In this document: positions 25,825 through 33,995 of the stretch, in pieces | Position numbering within the stretch: the stretch's first letter is position 1 | Layout: every line of letters begins with the position of its first letter | Assembly: GCF_019468565.1 (NCBI RefSeq) | Contig: NZ_CP080521.1 | Location: forward strand, 930,001-994,000 | DNA: 64,000 bases | Origin: Pseudonocardia sp. DSM 110487 | Lineage (GTDB): Bacteria > Actinomycetota > Actinomycetes > Mycobacteriales > Pseudonocardiaceae | Direction of reading: 5' to 3' | The notes under the pieces: generated by a model | Told to the model about the DNA's origin: nothing | The model's input: the letters and a program-made list of their open reading frames with translations, nothing else | The model's database searches: none | Made by a program: the position numbers and the translations under genes

Positions 25825-26837
25825 GGACGCTCAGGGCCCGGCGCGTCCTCATGGGCGTGCTGGCGGTGGTCGTCGGCGTCACGGGGGTCGTCGTCGGTGA
25901 GCTGCGGGAAGCGCCGACGGCGCCAGGGGCAGCAGCACCGTCGCGGGTCGCGGCGTCGGCGGCAGACCTGCGCTTCCTGCGCCGGGAGGCGCCGGCAGGC
26001 ACCACCGTGGTCGACACCTCGGGAACCGTGCTCGCCACCCTCACCGACGGCGCTCGCACCGCCACCATCGACGGTCCGCAGCGCACCTTCGCGGAACCGC
26101 AGTTCGGCGGAGCCCCGGTGACCACCCACGTCTGGGTGCGGCTCATGCCCCAGGAGTGGCGGGCGGGCGCGGAGAACGAGTCGTGGTTCCGGCCGTGGCT
26201 GCAGCAGAACCTGGACAGCACCGCGCCCGACGTGCTGGCGCTGGCCGCGGAGTACCTGGACCGGGTTCCGGAGCAACGCGACGAAGAGGGCGTGCGCGTC
26301 GGCGGAGACGCGCGGTTCGGCCCGCCCGGCCCGAACGGTGGCCCGTCCCCCGAGAACTCCGACTTCTACGACTACCTCGGCATCAGCTGGCGCTTCGCGG
26401 ACAGGCAGGCGCGCAGGCCGGATCCAGAGCGGTACGGAGCGGTGGACTGCTCCGGCTTCGTCCGGCTCGTCTACGGCTACCGCGCGGGATATCCGCTGCT
26501 CGCCACCGAGAGGCCAGGGCCTGGGCTGCCGCGGCGCGCGCGGGCGATGGCGGAGACCGGCCCCGGCGCCGTCGTCCTGCCCGACAACGGCGCCCCGCCG
26601 TCGAACGTGGGCGCGCTGCAGGCGGGCGACCTGCTGTTCTTCGACCTCGATCAGGAACAGGACCGCCGGATCGACCACGTCGCGATCTACCTGGGGCGAG
26701 ACGACCGGGGGCAGCCGCGCTTCGTGTCGAGCAGGCGCCGGGCCGACGGCCCGACCCTCGGCGACCTCGGTGGCACGTCGGTGCTGGACGACGGTGGTCA
26801 CTACGCCAGTTCGTTCCGGGCGGCGAAGCGGCTGTGA
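25821..26837 (+). CDS. Exported NlpC/P60 hydrolase
   Basis: 338 residues. Residues about 10-28 form a signal anchor (VLMGVLAVVVGVTGVVVG). A middle domain of about 150 residues has no match I recognise. The NlpC/P60 domain begins near residue 200 with the catalytic Cys in AVDCSGFVRLVYGY and has the His in RIDHVAIYLG near residue 285. NlpC/P60 enzymes cut gamma-D-glutamyl bonds in peptidoglycan; Bacillus PgdS of this fold cuts poly-gamma-glutamate. In this operon, polymer trimming or release is the likely role. It overlaps both neighbours by four bases. Confidence 0.82.
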   Translation: MRTLRARRVLMGVLAVVVGVTGVVVGELREAPTAPGAAAPSRVAASAADLRFLRREAPAGTTVVDTSGTVLATLTDGARTATIDGPQRTFAEPQFGGAPVTTHVWVRLMPQEWRAGAENESWFRPWLQQNLDSTAPDVLALAAEYLDRVPEQRDEEGVRVGGDARFGPPGPNGGPSPENSDFYDYLGISWRFADRQARRPDPERYGAVDCSGFVRLVYGYRAGYPLLATERPGPGLPRRARAMAETGPGAVVLPDNGAPPSNVGALQAGDLLFFDLDQEQDRRIDHVAIYLGRDDRGQPRFVSSRRRADGPTLGDLGGTSVLDDGGHYASSFRAAKRL

Positions 26838-27724
26838 CGAGGATGCGGGTCACGATGGCCGTGTTCGTGGTGCTCGCGCTCGCCGGGGTGGCGGCGCTCA
26901 TGACCGTGCTCACACCGCGCGGGGCGCCGTCGGACCCGCCGTCGCTGGAGCAGCAGGTCGGGGAACTCACCGACCGGCTCAGCCCGCGCGGGCCCTACCG
27001 CCCGCCGGAACCGGCAGAGCGGGACGCCGTGGTCGGCGCGGTGGCGGCGCTGGTCGCGTCCGGATCGGACGGTGCGGCCCGTGGCGTGCTGGAGGACGCC
27101 GGGTTCACCGTCGGGACCGCCCGGAACGCAGCGGGTGCCGAGTACCTCGTGGCTCGCGGCGACCCGGCGTCGGAACGATCGTGGGGCCTGATCGCGCTCC
27201 CCATTGGCCGGACGCCGCGGCTGCTCATCGAGGTGCCGCACCCGAACGCCGACTACGACACCGAGGACGTCGGGCTCGCCGTGCTCGCCACCGCGCCGGA
27301 CGCCGTGTACCTGCAGGCCGGTGCGCATCGGAGGGCCGACGACGAGCGGGCCGACGTCGCGCACGAGGAGGATTCGCTCTTCCACGCCCTTGCCGTGGAC
27401 CTGAGCACCCGGATGCGGCTCCCGCAGCTGCAGCTGCACGGCTTCGGGGAGCGCGACGACCTCGACGCGGACATCGTCCTGGGCGGCGGTCCGGACGACC
27501 CGGCGCCGCCGGTCAGGGCGCTCGCCGACCGGCTGGAGTCGGCGGGCATCGACGTCTGCCGGGCGTGGGCGGACCGCTGCACGGAGCTGGAGGGCCGGAC
27601 GAACGTGCAAGGTATCGCCGCGGCGAAGGCGGGGTTGCCGTTCGCGCACGTGGAGATGAGCGCATCGATCCGCTCCCGCCCGGAGGAGGTGGCGCCGGCG
27701 CTGGCCACGCTGGCCGACCACTGA
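26834..27724 (+). CDS. Exported metallohydrolase-like protein, possibly PghP-related
   Basis: 296 residues with an N-terminal membrane segment (MAVFVVLALAGVAALM). Possible metal ligands are PHPNADYDTE near residue 135, AGAHRRAD and ADVAHEED near 160-178, and LQLHGFGE near 200. The end has NVQGIAAAKAGLPFAHVEMS followed by SIR. This order of His, Glu, His and a late Glu resembles phage poly-gamma-glutamate hydrolase PghP and related zinc carboxypeptidase folds, by eye only. The GTG at 26834 keeps the four-base overlap seen through the operon; ATG at 26843 is an alternative. Depolymerisation of the PgsB/C product is inferred. Confidence 0.5.
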   Translation: MTRMRVTMAVFVVLALAGVAALMTVLTPRGAPSDPPSLEQQVGELTDRLSPRGPYRPPEPAERDAVVGAVAALVASGSDGAARGVLEDAGFTVGTARNAAGAEYLVARGDPASERSWGLIALPIGRTPRLLIEVPHPNADYDTEDVGLAVLATAPDAVYLQAGAHRRADDERADVAHEEDSLFHALAVDLSTRMRLPQLQLHGFGERDDLDADIVLGGGPDDPAPPVRALADRLESAGIDVCRAWADRCTELEGRTNVQGIAAAKAGLPFAHVEMSASIRSRPEEVAPALATLADH

Positions 27725-27742
27725 ATGCGCCCTGACACCGCT

Positions 27743-27864
27743 GGTCGAGTAGCGGAGGCGCCCAGCGCCGGAGCGTATCGAGACCCCTCTGGATTCGGAG
27801 GTGCCCGTGGGTGGTGGTCTCGATACGGGCCGCCGCTGGCGCGACGGCCCTACTCGACCACCGG
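27743..27864. repeat. Dispersed palindromic repeat A, copy 2
   Basis: Arms GGTCGAGTAGCGGAGGCG... and ...CCTACTCGACCACCGG enclose CGTATCGAGACC and GGTCTCGATACGG. It lies 18 bp after the Pgs-like operon and before the GT39 promoter. It is the only one of the four copies not between converging genes, and probably terminates the operon. Confidence 0.75.
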
Positions 27865-27914
27865 GGGATGGGCGGGTCCATCGATCGATCGACGCGCGCT
27901 GCGCGGGGCCGCCC

Positions 27915-27920
27915 TAGCGT
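27915..27920 (+). promoter_or_regulatory. -10 box of the GT39 gene
   Basis: TAGCGT ends 7 nt before the GTG at 27928, predicting a leaderless mRNA. It separates this gene transcriptionally from the Pgs-like operon. Confidence 0.5.
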
Positions 27921-27927
27921 CGATCAC

Positions 27928-29412
27928 GTGACCGTCGAACTGCAGGTGCTGGTGCGGGAGCTGCCCGCGTTCGCCCGCGCCCCGGTGCTCGCCGTGGCCG
28001 CCGCGGTCGGCCTCGTGCTGACCGCCGTGAGCGGCCGCTACGGCTACTTCGGCGACGAGCTCTACTTCGTTGCGGCAGGCCACCATCTGGACTGGGGCTA
28101 CGCCGACCAGCCGCCGTTGCTCCCGCTGATCGCGCTGCTGATGGACACGATCGCCCCTGGCTCCGTGGCGGTGCTGCGCATCCCCGCGACCCTGGCGATC
28201 ATGACGGCGGTGGTGCTGGCCGCGCTCATCGCGCGGGAGTTCGGCGGGGGCAGGAGGGCGCAGCTGCTTGCCGCTGGCGCGGTGTCCGTCTCGCCCGGGT
28301 TCCTGGCGACGGGCCACCTGCTCGCCACGTCCACCGTCGACCCGGTGGCCTGGATCGCGGTGACGTACCTGCTGGTCCGCTGGGTCCGCACCCGCCAAGA
28401 CGGGCTGCTGCTCGCCGCCGGGATCGTCACGGCCGTCGGGCTGCAGGCGAAGGTCCTGATCGTCGCGTTCTGGGCCGTCGCGCTCGTCGCGGTGTTCTGC
28501 TGCGGGCCGCGGGAGCTGCTGCGCAGGCGCGCGCTGTGGACCGGCGGCGCCATCGCGGTGCTCGCCACGATCCCGACCCTCGTCTGGCAGGCGCGCAACG
28601 GCTGGCCGCAGCTGGAGATGGGCCGGGTCGTCGCGGGCGAGAGCGGATACGCGGGCGGGATGCTCGGCTTCCTCCCGCTCGGGTTCTTCGCGGCGGGGAT
28701 GCTCGTCGGTTCGGTGCTCGGCGTGGTCGGCGTCGTGCGGCTGTTGCGGACCCCCGAACACCGGTTCCTCGGCGTCACGGCGCTGGGCGTGACCCTGCTG
28801 TTCATGCTGGCCGGGGGCCGCCCGTACTACATCGCAGGGGTGTTGCCCCTGCTGTGGGCGGCGGGCGCGGCGGCCGTGGAGCAGCGGCGCCCCGCCGTGT
28901 GGTGGCGCTGGGTGCCGACGTGGCCCGTGTACGCCGGAACGGCCGCCGCGCTACTGCTGCTGAACGTGCTACCCGTCCAGCCGGTGTCCGTGCACGCCGA
29001 CCAGCCGCTGCGGATCGGCAACTTCCAGCTCGACGAGATTGGCTGGCCTGCGATGGTCGCGGACGTACGGTCCGCCTACCGCGCGCTGCCGCCCGATGAG
29101 GCGCGGGACGCCGTGGTCGTCACGGGGGACTACTGGACCTACTCAGCCGTCCAGGAGTTCGCCCCGGAGCTGCCTTCCTTCAGCTACAGCCGCGGCGCCG
29201 CCTGGTTCGGCACACCACCGGAGGACTCCGGGGTCGTCGTGTTCGTCGGCGACCCGTCGGCGATCATCTCCGGGTTCCGTAGCGGGACCTGGGTCGGCCA
29301 GCTCGACAACGACGAGCGCGTCGCCAACCTCGCGCAGGGCACTCCGATCTACCTGCTGGAGGGCAGGCGGGTGCCGTGGGTGCAGCTGTGGGAGTCGGCC
29401 CGCCGCCTCTGA
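27928..29412 (+). CDS. GT39/ArnT-like membrane glycosyltransferase
   Basis: 494 residues with about ten membrane segments. The first external loop carries YGYFGDELYFVAAGHHLDWG, the acidic motif (GDE) of GT39/PMT_2 glycosyltransferases that use polyprenol-phosphate sugars. A soluble domain of about 130 residues follows the last helix. These enzymes add sugars to lipids, cell-wall polymers or proteins on the outer face of the membrane; the substrate is unknown. The stop is four bases from that of the converging NTF2-like gene. Confidence 0.85.
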   Translation: MTVELQVLVRELPAFARAPVLAVAAAVGLVLTAVSGRYGYFGDELYFVAAGHHLDWGYADQPPLLPLIALLMDTIAPGSVAVLRIPATLAIMTAVVLAALIAREFGGGRRAQLLAAGAVSVSPGFLATGHLLATSTVDPVAWIAVTYLLVRWVRTRQDGLLLAAGIVTAVGLQAKVLIVAFWAVALVAVFCCGPRELLRRRALWTGGAIAVLATIPTLVWQARNGWPQLEMGRVVAGESGYAGGMLGFLPLGFFAAGMLVGSVLGVVGVVRLLRTPEHRFLGVTALGVTLLFMLAGGRPYYIAGVLPLLWAAGAAAVEQRRPAVWWRWVPTWPVYAGTAAALLLLNVLPVQPVSVHADQPLRIGNFQLDEIGWPAMVADVRSAYRALPPDEARDAVVVTGDYWTYSAVQEFAPELPSFSYSRGAAWFGTPPEDSGVVVFVGDPSAIISGFRSGTWVGQLDNDERVANLAQGTPIYLLEGRRVPWVQLWESARRL

Positions 29413-29416
29413 GCGG

Positions 29417-29854
29417 TCAGGCCGCGCTGAGGGCGGCGACCAGGTCCTCGGTGCGGCCGAGCAGCGCCGCCAGCGCGATCGGGTCCATGTAGTCGTCGTA
29501 CTCGACGATCTCCCCGTCACGGACGCGGACGATCCCGAGCGCCCGGAAGCGGTACGGGCCGCCGGAGCCGTGCGAGTACCCGTGGTGCTCGATCTCGACG
29601 ACGACGACCTCCGGGTCGTCGGTGTCGCGCACGACCATGTCGACGCCCTCGATCTCGAGCAGCGACCGACGGGACGACGCGGCACCGTGGTACTCGCGCA
29701 TCGCGTCGCGCCCCTTGATCTCCCGAGGCATTCCGGGAGGCGCGAACGGGTAGCGCAGGACGCCGTCGGCGGAGAAGAGGTCGGCGAAGACCACACCATC
29801 CCCTGCGACCATCCGGCGCACCTGCTCGACGACCTCGCGCGGGCTTCGGTCCAT
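29417..29854 (-). CDS. SnoaL/NTF2-like protein
   Basis: 145 residues, a single cone-shaped NTF2-like domain. The pattern FADLFSADGVLRYPFAPPG, then EIKGRDAMREYH and IVEYDDYMDPIAL matches SnoaL-like proteins, which include small isomerases, cyclases and hydrolases. The ATG at 29854 has GTGGAGG upstream. It is divergent from a TetR gene 74 bp away, probably its regulator. The gap contains two copies of CGGAACG. The reaction is unknown. Confidence 0.8.
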   Translation of the reverse strand: MDRSPREVVEQVRRMVAGDGVVFADLFSADGVLRYPFAPPGMPREIKGRDAMREYHGAASSRRSLLEIEGVDMVVRDTDDPEVVVVEIEHHGYSHGSGGPYRFRALGIVRVRDGEIVEYDDYMDPIALAALLGRTEDLVAALSAA

Positions 29855-29928
29855 GTCGTCCTCCACTAGAATCGGAACGGTGACTCCGCTTAGAAGATAC
29901 GGAACGCACGCCCCGGTTAGCAAGTGCG

Positions 29929-30537
29929 ATGGCTGAGCGGGCCCTGCGTGCCGACGCCCGCCGCAACCGGGAACGCGTGCTCGCCGCCGCCCGGCGCGCG
30001 TTCGCCGAGCAGGGCTACGCCGTGCCGCTCGACGAGATCGCGTCCGCGGCGGGAGTCGGCCCCGGCACCGTCTACCGGCACTTCCCCACGAAGGAAGCGC
30101 TGTTCGAGGCCGTCTCGGTGGCGAACATCGAGGAGCTCGCCGCCGACGCCCGGGCTCGGGCGGAGGCCACCGATCCCGATCTCGCATTCGCCGGCTTCCT
30201 CGACCGGGTGGCGGAGCAGGCGCTCACCAAGCGCGATCTCCCCGACGCGCTCGGCGGCGCAGGTGCGGACGCCGTTGCCGCGGCGGTTGCCGACATGCAC
30301 GATGCGCTCGGTGTACTCCTCGCCAAGGCCCAGGAGGCGGGTGGCGTGCGCGGCGACGTGTCCGTCAGGGACGTGATCGCGCTGCTCAAGGGCCTACTGC
30401 AGGCCGTGCGCGGCGACCAGGACCCCGATCTGGGGCTCCGGCTGCTCGCCGTGATTCGCGACGGACTCCGACCGAAGGAGGGGAAGGATCAACCTTTCGA
30501 CCGATCCGGTGAGGGAGCTAGCGGCCTAATGTCATGA
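29929..30537 (+). CDS. TetR-family regulator
   Basis: 202 residues. The N-terminal HTH is clear: NRERVLAAARRAFAEQGYAV, then ASAAGVGPGTVYRHFPTKEA. The C-terminal part matches the SbtR-like TetR ligand domain seen in many actinobacterial repressors. It likely represses the divergent NTF2-like gene and itself; the effector is unknown. The last ~15 residues are charged and probably disordered. Two hairpins follow the stop. Confidence 0.9.
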   Translation: MAERALRADARRNRERVLAAARRAFAEQGYAVPLDEIASAAGVGPGTVYRHFPTKEALFEAVSVANIEELAADARARAEATDPDLAFAGFLDRVAEQALTKRDLPDALGGAGADAVAAAVADMHDALGVLLAKAQEAGGVRGDVSVRDVIALLKGLLQAVRGDQDPDLGLRLLAVIRDGLRPKEGKDQPFDRSGEGASGLMS

Positions 30538-30625
30538 CTGCGCGGGCCGGGTTGGGGGACCCGGTCGGGGAGTCCCGCGCAGCGCGACCGGCCCCTGCCG
30601 TACCGACGGCGGCAGTGGGCCGGTC
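30538..30625. terminator. Two hairpins between converging TetR and M20 genes
   Basis: The first pairs CTGCGCGGG (30538-30546) with CCCGCGCAG (30574-30582) and has an inner CCGGGT/ACCCGG stem. The second pairs GACCGGCCC with GGGCCGGTC (30586-30625) and has an inner TGCCG/CGGCA stem. Together they form a likely bidirectional terminator. Confidence 0.6.
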
Positions 30626-30686
30626 GGCACGTCGGGGGTCTGCGTGGCCCCGTTCGCGGCGGAGGTTCATCCCGAATGCCGCGGCC

Positions 30687-32030
30687 TCACGCGCGAGCCA
30701 GCTCCGCCAGCATCAGCGCCTCGGCCAGCACGGCGCGGCCGAACATCGCGAGGTCGAGGCTCTCGTCGATGCCGTGCCAGCGGCTCGCCGGATCGCCGAC
30801 GCCTGTCACCAGCACCGCCGCGCCGGGGAACTGGCGCGCGAACTCTGCGATGAACGGGATCGAGCCCCCGATGCCGGTCTCCACCACCGGGTTGCCGTAG
30901 GCCTCCGCGAATGCGCGCCGGGCCGCGTCGTACGCCGTGCCGGTGGCCTCGATCGTGAAGGGCTCGGCGATCCCGGGTTCCGGTGTGACCGTCACCTGTG
31001 CTCCCCACGGCACGTTGGCCTCGAGGTGGTCGGCGAGTGCGCGCTGTGCCTTGAGTGCATCGTCGCCTGGCGCGAGCCGCATGCCCACGCGTGCCCTTGC
31101 CCGCGGCAGCAGCACGTTGGACGACTCAGCCACCCGCGGGGCGTCGATCCCGAGCACCGCGACGGCGGGCTTCGCCCAGGTGCGCGTCGGGATCGTTCCG
31201 CTGCCGATCAGCTCGACGCCGTCGAGCAGGCCGACGTCGGAGCGGAAGACGTCCTCGTCGATGTCGGGGGCCTCGGAGTCGCCGTGCACGAGACCGGGCA
31301 CGGCGACCTCGCCATCGGCGTCGTGCAGCGTGGCGAGCGCTTTGCAGAGCGCGGTGAGGGCGTCGCCGACCGGGCCGCCGTACACGCCGGAGTGCACCGG
31401 CCGCTCCAGACTCGCGACCTCGACCGTGACGTCGACGAGCCCGCGCAGGCTCGTGGTGAGCGCCGGGACGTCGACCGCCGGGTTGGAGGCGTCGGCGATC
31501 ACGATGACGTCGCAGCTCAGCAGGTCCTTGTGGGCGCGCAGCAGCGCAGGGAGGGTGGGCGAGCCGGACTCCTCCTCGCCCTCGATGAACAGGGTGACCC
31601 CGACCGGAGGCCTGCCCTCGTACGCGCGCAGCACGGCGAGGTGGGTCATCACGCCGGCCTTGTCGTCGGCGGCGCCGCGGCCGTAGAGCCTGCCGTCCCG
31701 CTCGGTCGGCTCGAACGGCGGGCTCGTCCACAGCTCGGTGTCGCCGGTCGGCTGGACGTCGTGGTGGGCGTAGAGCAGCACCGTGGGCGTGCCGGCCGGG
31801 CCGGGGAAGTGCGCCACGACGGCGGGGGCGCCGCCGTCGGCCGCGATGATCGTGACGTCGGCCGCTCCCGCGTCGCGCGCCAGGTCGGCGACGGCCTCGG
31901 CGCTGTGCCGGGTGTCGTCGGCGTGCCCCGGATCGGCCCAGATGCTGGGGATGCGGACGAGTCGTTCGAGGTCGGCGCGGGCACCCGGGAGGACAGCAGC
32001 CACGGAGGCGGCGACGGACTGCTCAGACAT
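30687..32030 (-). CDS. M20-family dipeptidase/carboxypeptidase
   Basis: 447 residues, cytoplasmic di-zinc peptidase. Metal and catalytic motifs are YAHHDVQPTG near residue 90, GRGAADDKAG near 120 and FIEGEEESGSP near 154. A lid/dimerisation domain is inserted in the middle (about 195-340). Members cleave dipeptides or N-acyl amino acids; the exact substrate is not readable. The ATG at 32030 lies 8 nt after a TAGTAT box, predicting a leaderless mRNA. It is divergent from the acyl-AMP ligase gene. Confidence 0.92.
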   Translation of the reverse strand: MSEQSVAASVAAVLPGARADLERLVRIPSIWADPGHADDTRHSAEAVADLARDAGAADVTIIAADGGAPAVVAHFPGPAGTPTVLLYAHHDVQPTGDTELWTSPPFEPTERDGRLYGRGAADDKAGVMTHLAVLRAYEGRPPVGVTLFIEGEEESGSPTLPALLRAHKDLLSCDVIVIADASNPAVDVPALTTSLRGLVDVTVEVASLERPVHSGVYGGPVGDALTALCKALATLHDADGEVAVPGLVHGDSEAPDIDEDVFRSDVGLLDGVELIGSGTIPTRTWAKPAVAVLGIDAPRVAESSNVLLPRARARVGMRLAPGDDALKAQRALADHLEANVPWGAQVTVTPEPGIAEPFTIEATGTAYDAARRAFAEAYGNPVVETGIGGSIPFIAEFARQFPGAAVLVTGVGDPASRWHGIDESLDLAMFGRAVLAEALMLAELARA

Positions 32031-32060
32031 GTGCCCGGATACTAGTGATTGAAATGCCCG

Positions 32061-32066
32061 TAGGTT
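32061..32066 (+). promoter_or_regulatory. -10 box of the acyl-AMP ligase gene
   Basis: TAGGTT ends 7 nt before ATG 32074, so the upstream in-frame TTG and GTG codons (32065, 32068) fall in or beside the promoter and are not starts. A facing TAGTAT box for the M20 gene lies at 32039-32044. Confidence 0.55.
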
Positions 32067-32073
32067 GGTGACC

Positions 32074-33750
32074 ATGTCCCGGTTCCTCGCGATGTTGCTG
32101 GACTCCGCCGCGCGCTCGCCGCGTGGGATGACGACGGGCGAGCCGAAGAGCCCGGTCCGGCACACGTGGCCGCAGGTGCACGCCACCGCCCGGCGGATGG
32201 CGGCCGCGCTGCGCGACGGCACCGCCGACCACCCCGGACTCGATCACGGTGCGGCGGTCGGCGTGCTCGCGGGCGAGCCGGTGTCGATCGCTCCCGCGGC
32301 GCAGGCGGTCTGGCTGTGCGGGGGCAGCGTCACGATGCTGCACCAGCCCACCGCGCGTACCGACCTCGCCGCGTGGGCCGAGGACACGGTGTCGGTGTTG
32401 CGGATGATCGACGCGCGGCTCGTGCTGCTCGGCGCCCCGTTCGATGCGCTCGGTCCGGTGCTCACCGAGCGTGGCATCCCGTTCCGCACGCTCGACGGGC
32501 TGGCCGACGGCGAGGGCGACATCGAGCCCGACGCGGACGTCGCAAGCGAGGACGACACCGCTCTCCTGCAGCTCACGAGCGGGTCGACCGCCGAGCCGAA
32601 GGCGGTGCGGATCACGCACCGCAACCTCTTCGCCAACCTGTCCGGCATGGTCGAGGCCTCGAAGCTCCGCGTCGAGCGGGACGTGATGGTGTCGTGGCTG
32701 CCGCTGTTCCACGACATGGGGATGGTCGGGTTCCTCACGGTCCCGATGACCACGGGGCTGGAGCTCGTCACGGTCACACCCGTGGACTTCCTGGGGCGCC
32801 CGCTGCTGTGGGCCGAGCTCATCTCGAAGTACGGAGGCACGGTCACCGCCGCGCCGAACTTCGCCTACGCCGTGCTGGGCCGCCAGCTCGCGCGCGCCGA
32901 GGAGGGATCGCTCGACCTCTCCACGCTGCGCATCGCGCTCAACGGCGCCGAGCCGATCGACGCGGACGCCGTCGAGGCCTTCACCAGCGCGGGCGCGAAG
33001 TTCGGGCTGCGGCCGGAATCGGTGCTCGCGGCGTACGGGATGGCGGAGACCGCGCTCGGGGTGTCGTTCGCGCCGGTCGAGACCGGTCTGCAGGTCGACA
33101 CGATCGACGCCGACCAGCTGGAGTCCCACCGGCGCGCGGAGCCGGCAGGAGACGCGCCCGCTCGCCGGTTCCCGCGGCTCGGCCCGCCGTTGCCGGGCAT
33201 CGAGGCGCGCGTGGTCGCCGACGACGGCCGCGTGCTCGGCGAGCGCGACGTGGGCGTGATCCAGTTGCGCGGCGAGTCGGTGACGCCGGGATACCTCACC
33301 GTCGACGGCCCGGTCGCCACCCAGGACGCCGACGGCTGGCTGGACACCGGCGACGAGGGCTACATCGCCGACGGCGACGTCGTGGTCTGCGGGCGGCGCA
33401 AGGACGTGATCATCATGGGTGGCCGCAACATCTACCCGACCGACATCGAGCGGGCCGCGGCCGCCGCGGACGACGTGCGCGCCGGCAACACCGTCGCAGT
33501 GCGGGTGCTCGCGGGCGGCGAGGGTGGGCGGCACCGTGAGACGTTCACCGTGGCCGTCGAGTCCCGCAAGGCCGGTGACGCCGAGGCCGAGCAGCTCATC
33601 CGCAAGGACGTGATCGGCCGCGTCGTCTCCACGGTCGGTGTGCGCCCGGCCGACGTCGTGGTGCTCGGCCCTGGCACGCTCCCCAAGACGCCGTCGGGGA
33701 AGCTGCGCCGCGCCGCCACCGCCGAGCTGCTCCGGAATCGGGACCGCTAG
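32074..33750 (+). CDS. Fatty acyl-AMP ligase/acyl-CoA synthetase-like protein
   Basis: 558 residues, ANL superfamily. Motifs are LQLTSGSTAEPKAVRITHRN near residue 168, AYGMAETALGVSF near 320, DTGDEGYIADGDVVVCGRRK near 425 and the catalytic Lys in TPSGKLRRAA near 545. The NGAEPID segment and KDVIIMGGRNIYPTDIE are FAAL-like, suggesting transfer of acyl-AMP to a carrier protein rather than CoA. Its place between ispE and pth matches, from memory, M. tuberculosis Rv1013 (annotated pks16). No polyketide synthase is nearby. The fatty acid is unknown. Confidence 0.85.
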   Translation: MSRFLAMLLDSAARSPRGMTTGEPKSPVRHTWPQVHATARRMAAALRDGTADHPGLDHGAAVGVLAGEPVSIAPAAQAVWLCGGSVTMLHQPTARTDLAAWAEDTVSVLRMIDARLVLLGAPFDALGPVLTERGIPFRTLDGLADGEGDIEPDADVASEDDTALLQLTSGSTAEPKAVRITHRNLFANLSGMVEASKLRVERDVMVSWLPLFHDMGMVGFLTVPMTTGLELVTVTPVDFLGRPLLWAELISKYGGTVTAAPNFAYAVLGRQLARAEEGSLDLSTLRIALNGAEPIDADAVEAFTSAGAKFGLRPESVLAAYGMAETALGVSFAPVETGLQVDTIDADQLESHRRAEPAGDAPARRFPRLGPPLPGIEARVVADDGRVLGERDVGVIQLRGESVTPGYLTVDGPVATQDADGWLDTGDEGYIADGDVVVCGRRKDVIIMGGRNIYPTDIERAAAAADDVRAGNTVAVRVLAGGEGGRHRETFTVAVESRKAGDAEAEQLIRKDVIGRVVSTVGVRPADVVVLGPGTLPKTPSGKLRRAATAELLRNRDR

Positions 33751-33821
33751 CTCCACCCGACCAAGTGGGAAGCACTGAGCGCTGAGCATCTCCCGCCGGA
33801 AGAACTCCAGGTGGGCCGCCA

Positions 33822-33989
33822 GACGGCTCCTACCCGCGGCAGCTGTCCGGAGGCCAGCAGCAGCGGGTGGCGATCGCGCGGGCGCTCGCCATGCGGCCCA
33901 AGCTCATGTTGTTCGACGAGCCGACGTCGGCGCTCGACCCCGAGCTGGTGGGCGAGGTGCTGGACGCCATGCGCGCGCTCCAGAGAGAG
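33822..33989 (+). pseudogene. Remnant of an amino-acid ABC transporter ATPase (GlnQ-like)
   Basis: About 56 codons remain: SYPRQLSGGQQQRVAIARAL, then LMLFDEPTSALDPELVGEV and LDAMRAL. This is the signature-to-Walker-B stretch of a polar-amino-acid ABC ATPase. The Walker A half is missing and the preceding bases are out of frame. The C-terminal half is replaced directly by the start of the solA-like sequence in the same frame, indicating a deletion that fused the two. It cannot encode a working ATPase. Confidence 0.8.
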
Positions 33990-33995
33990 GTGGCC

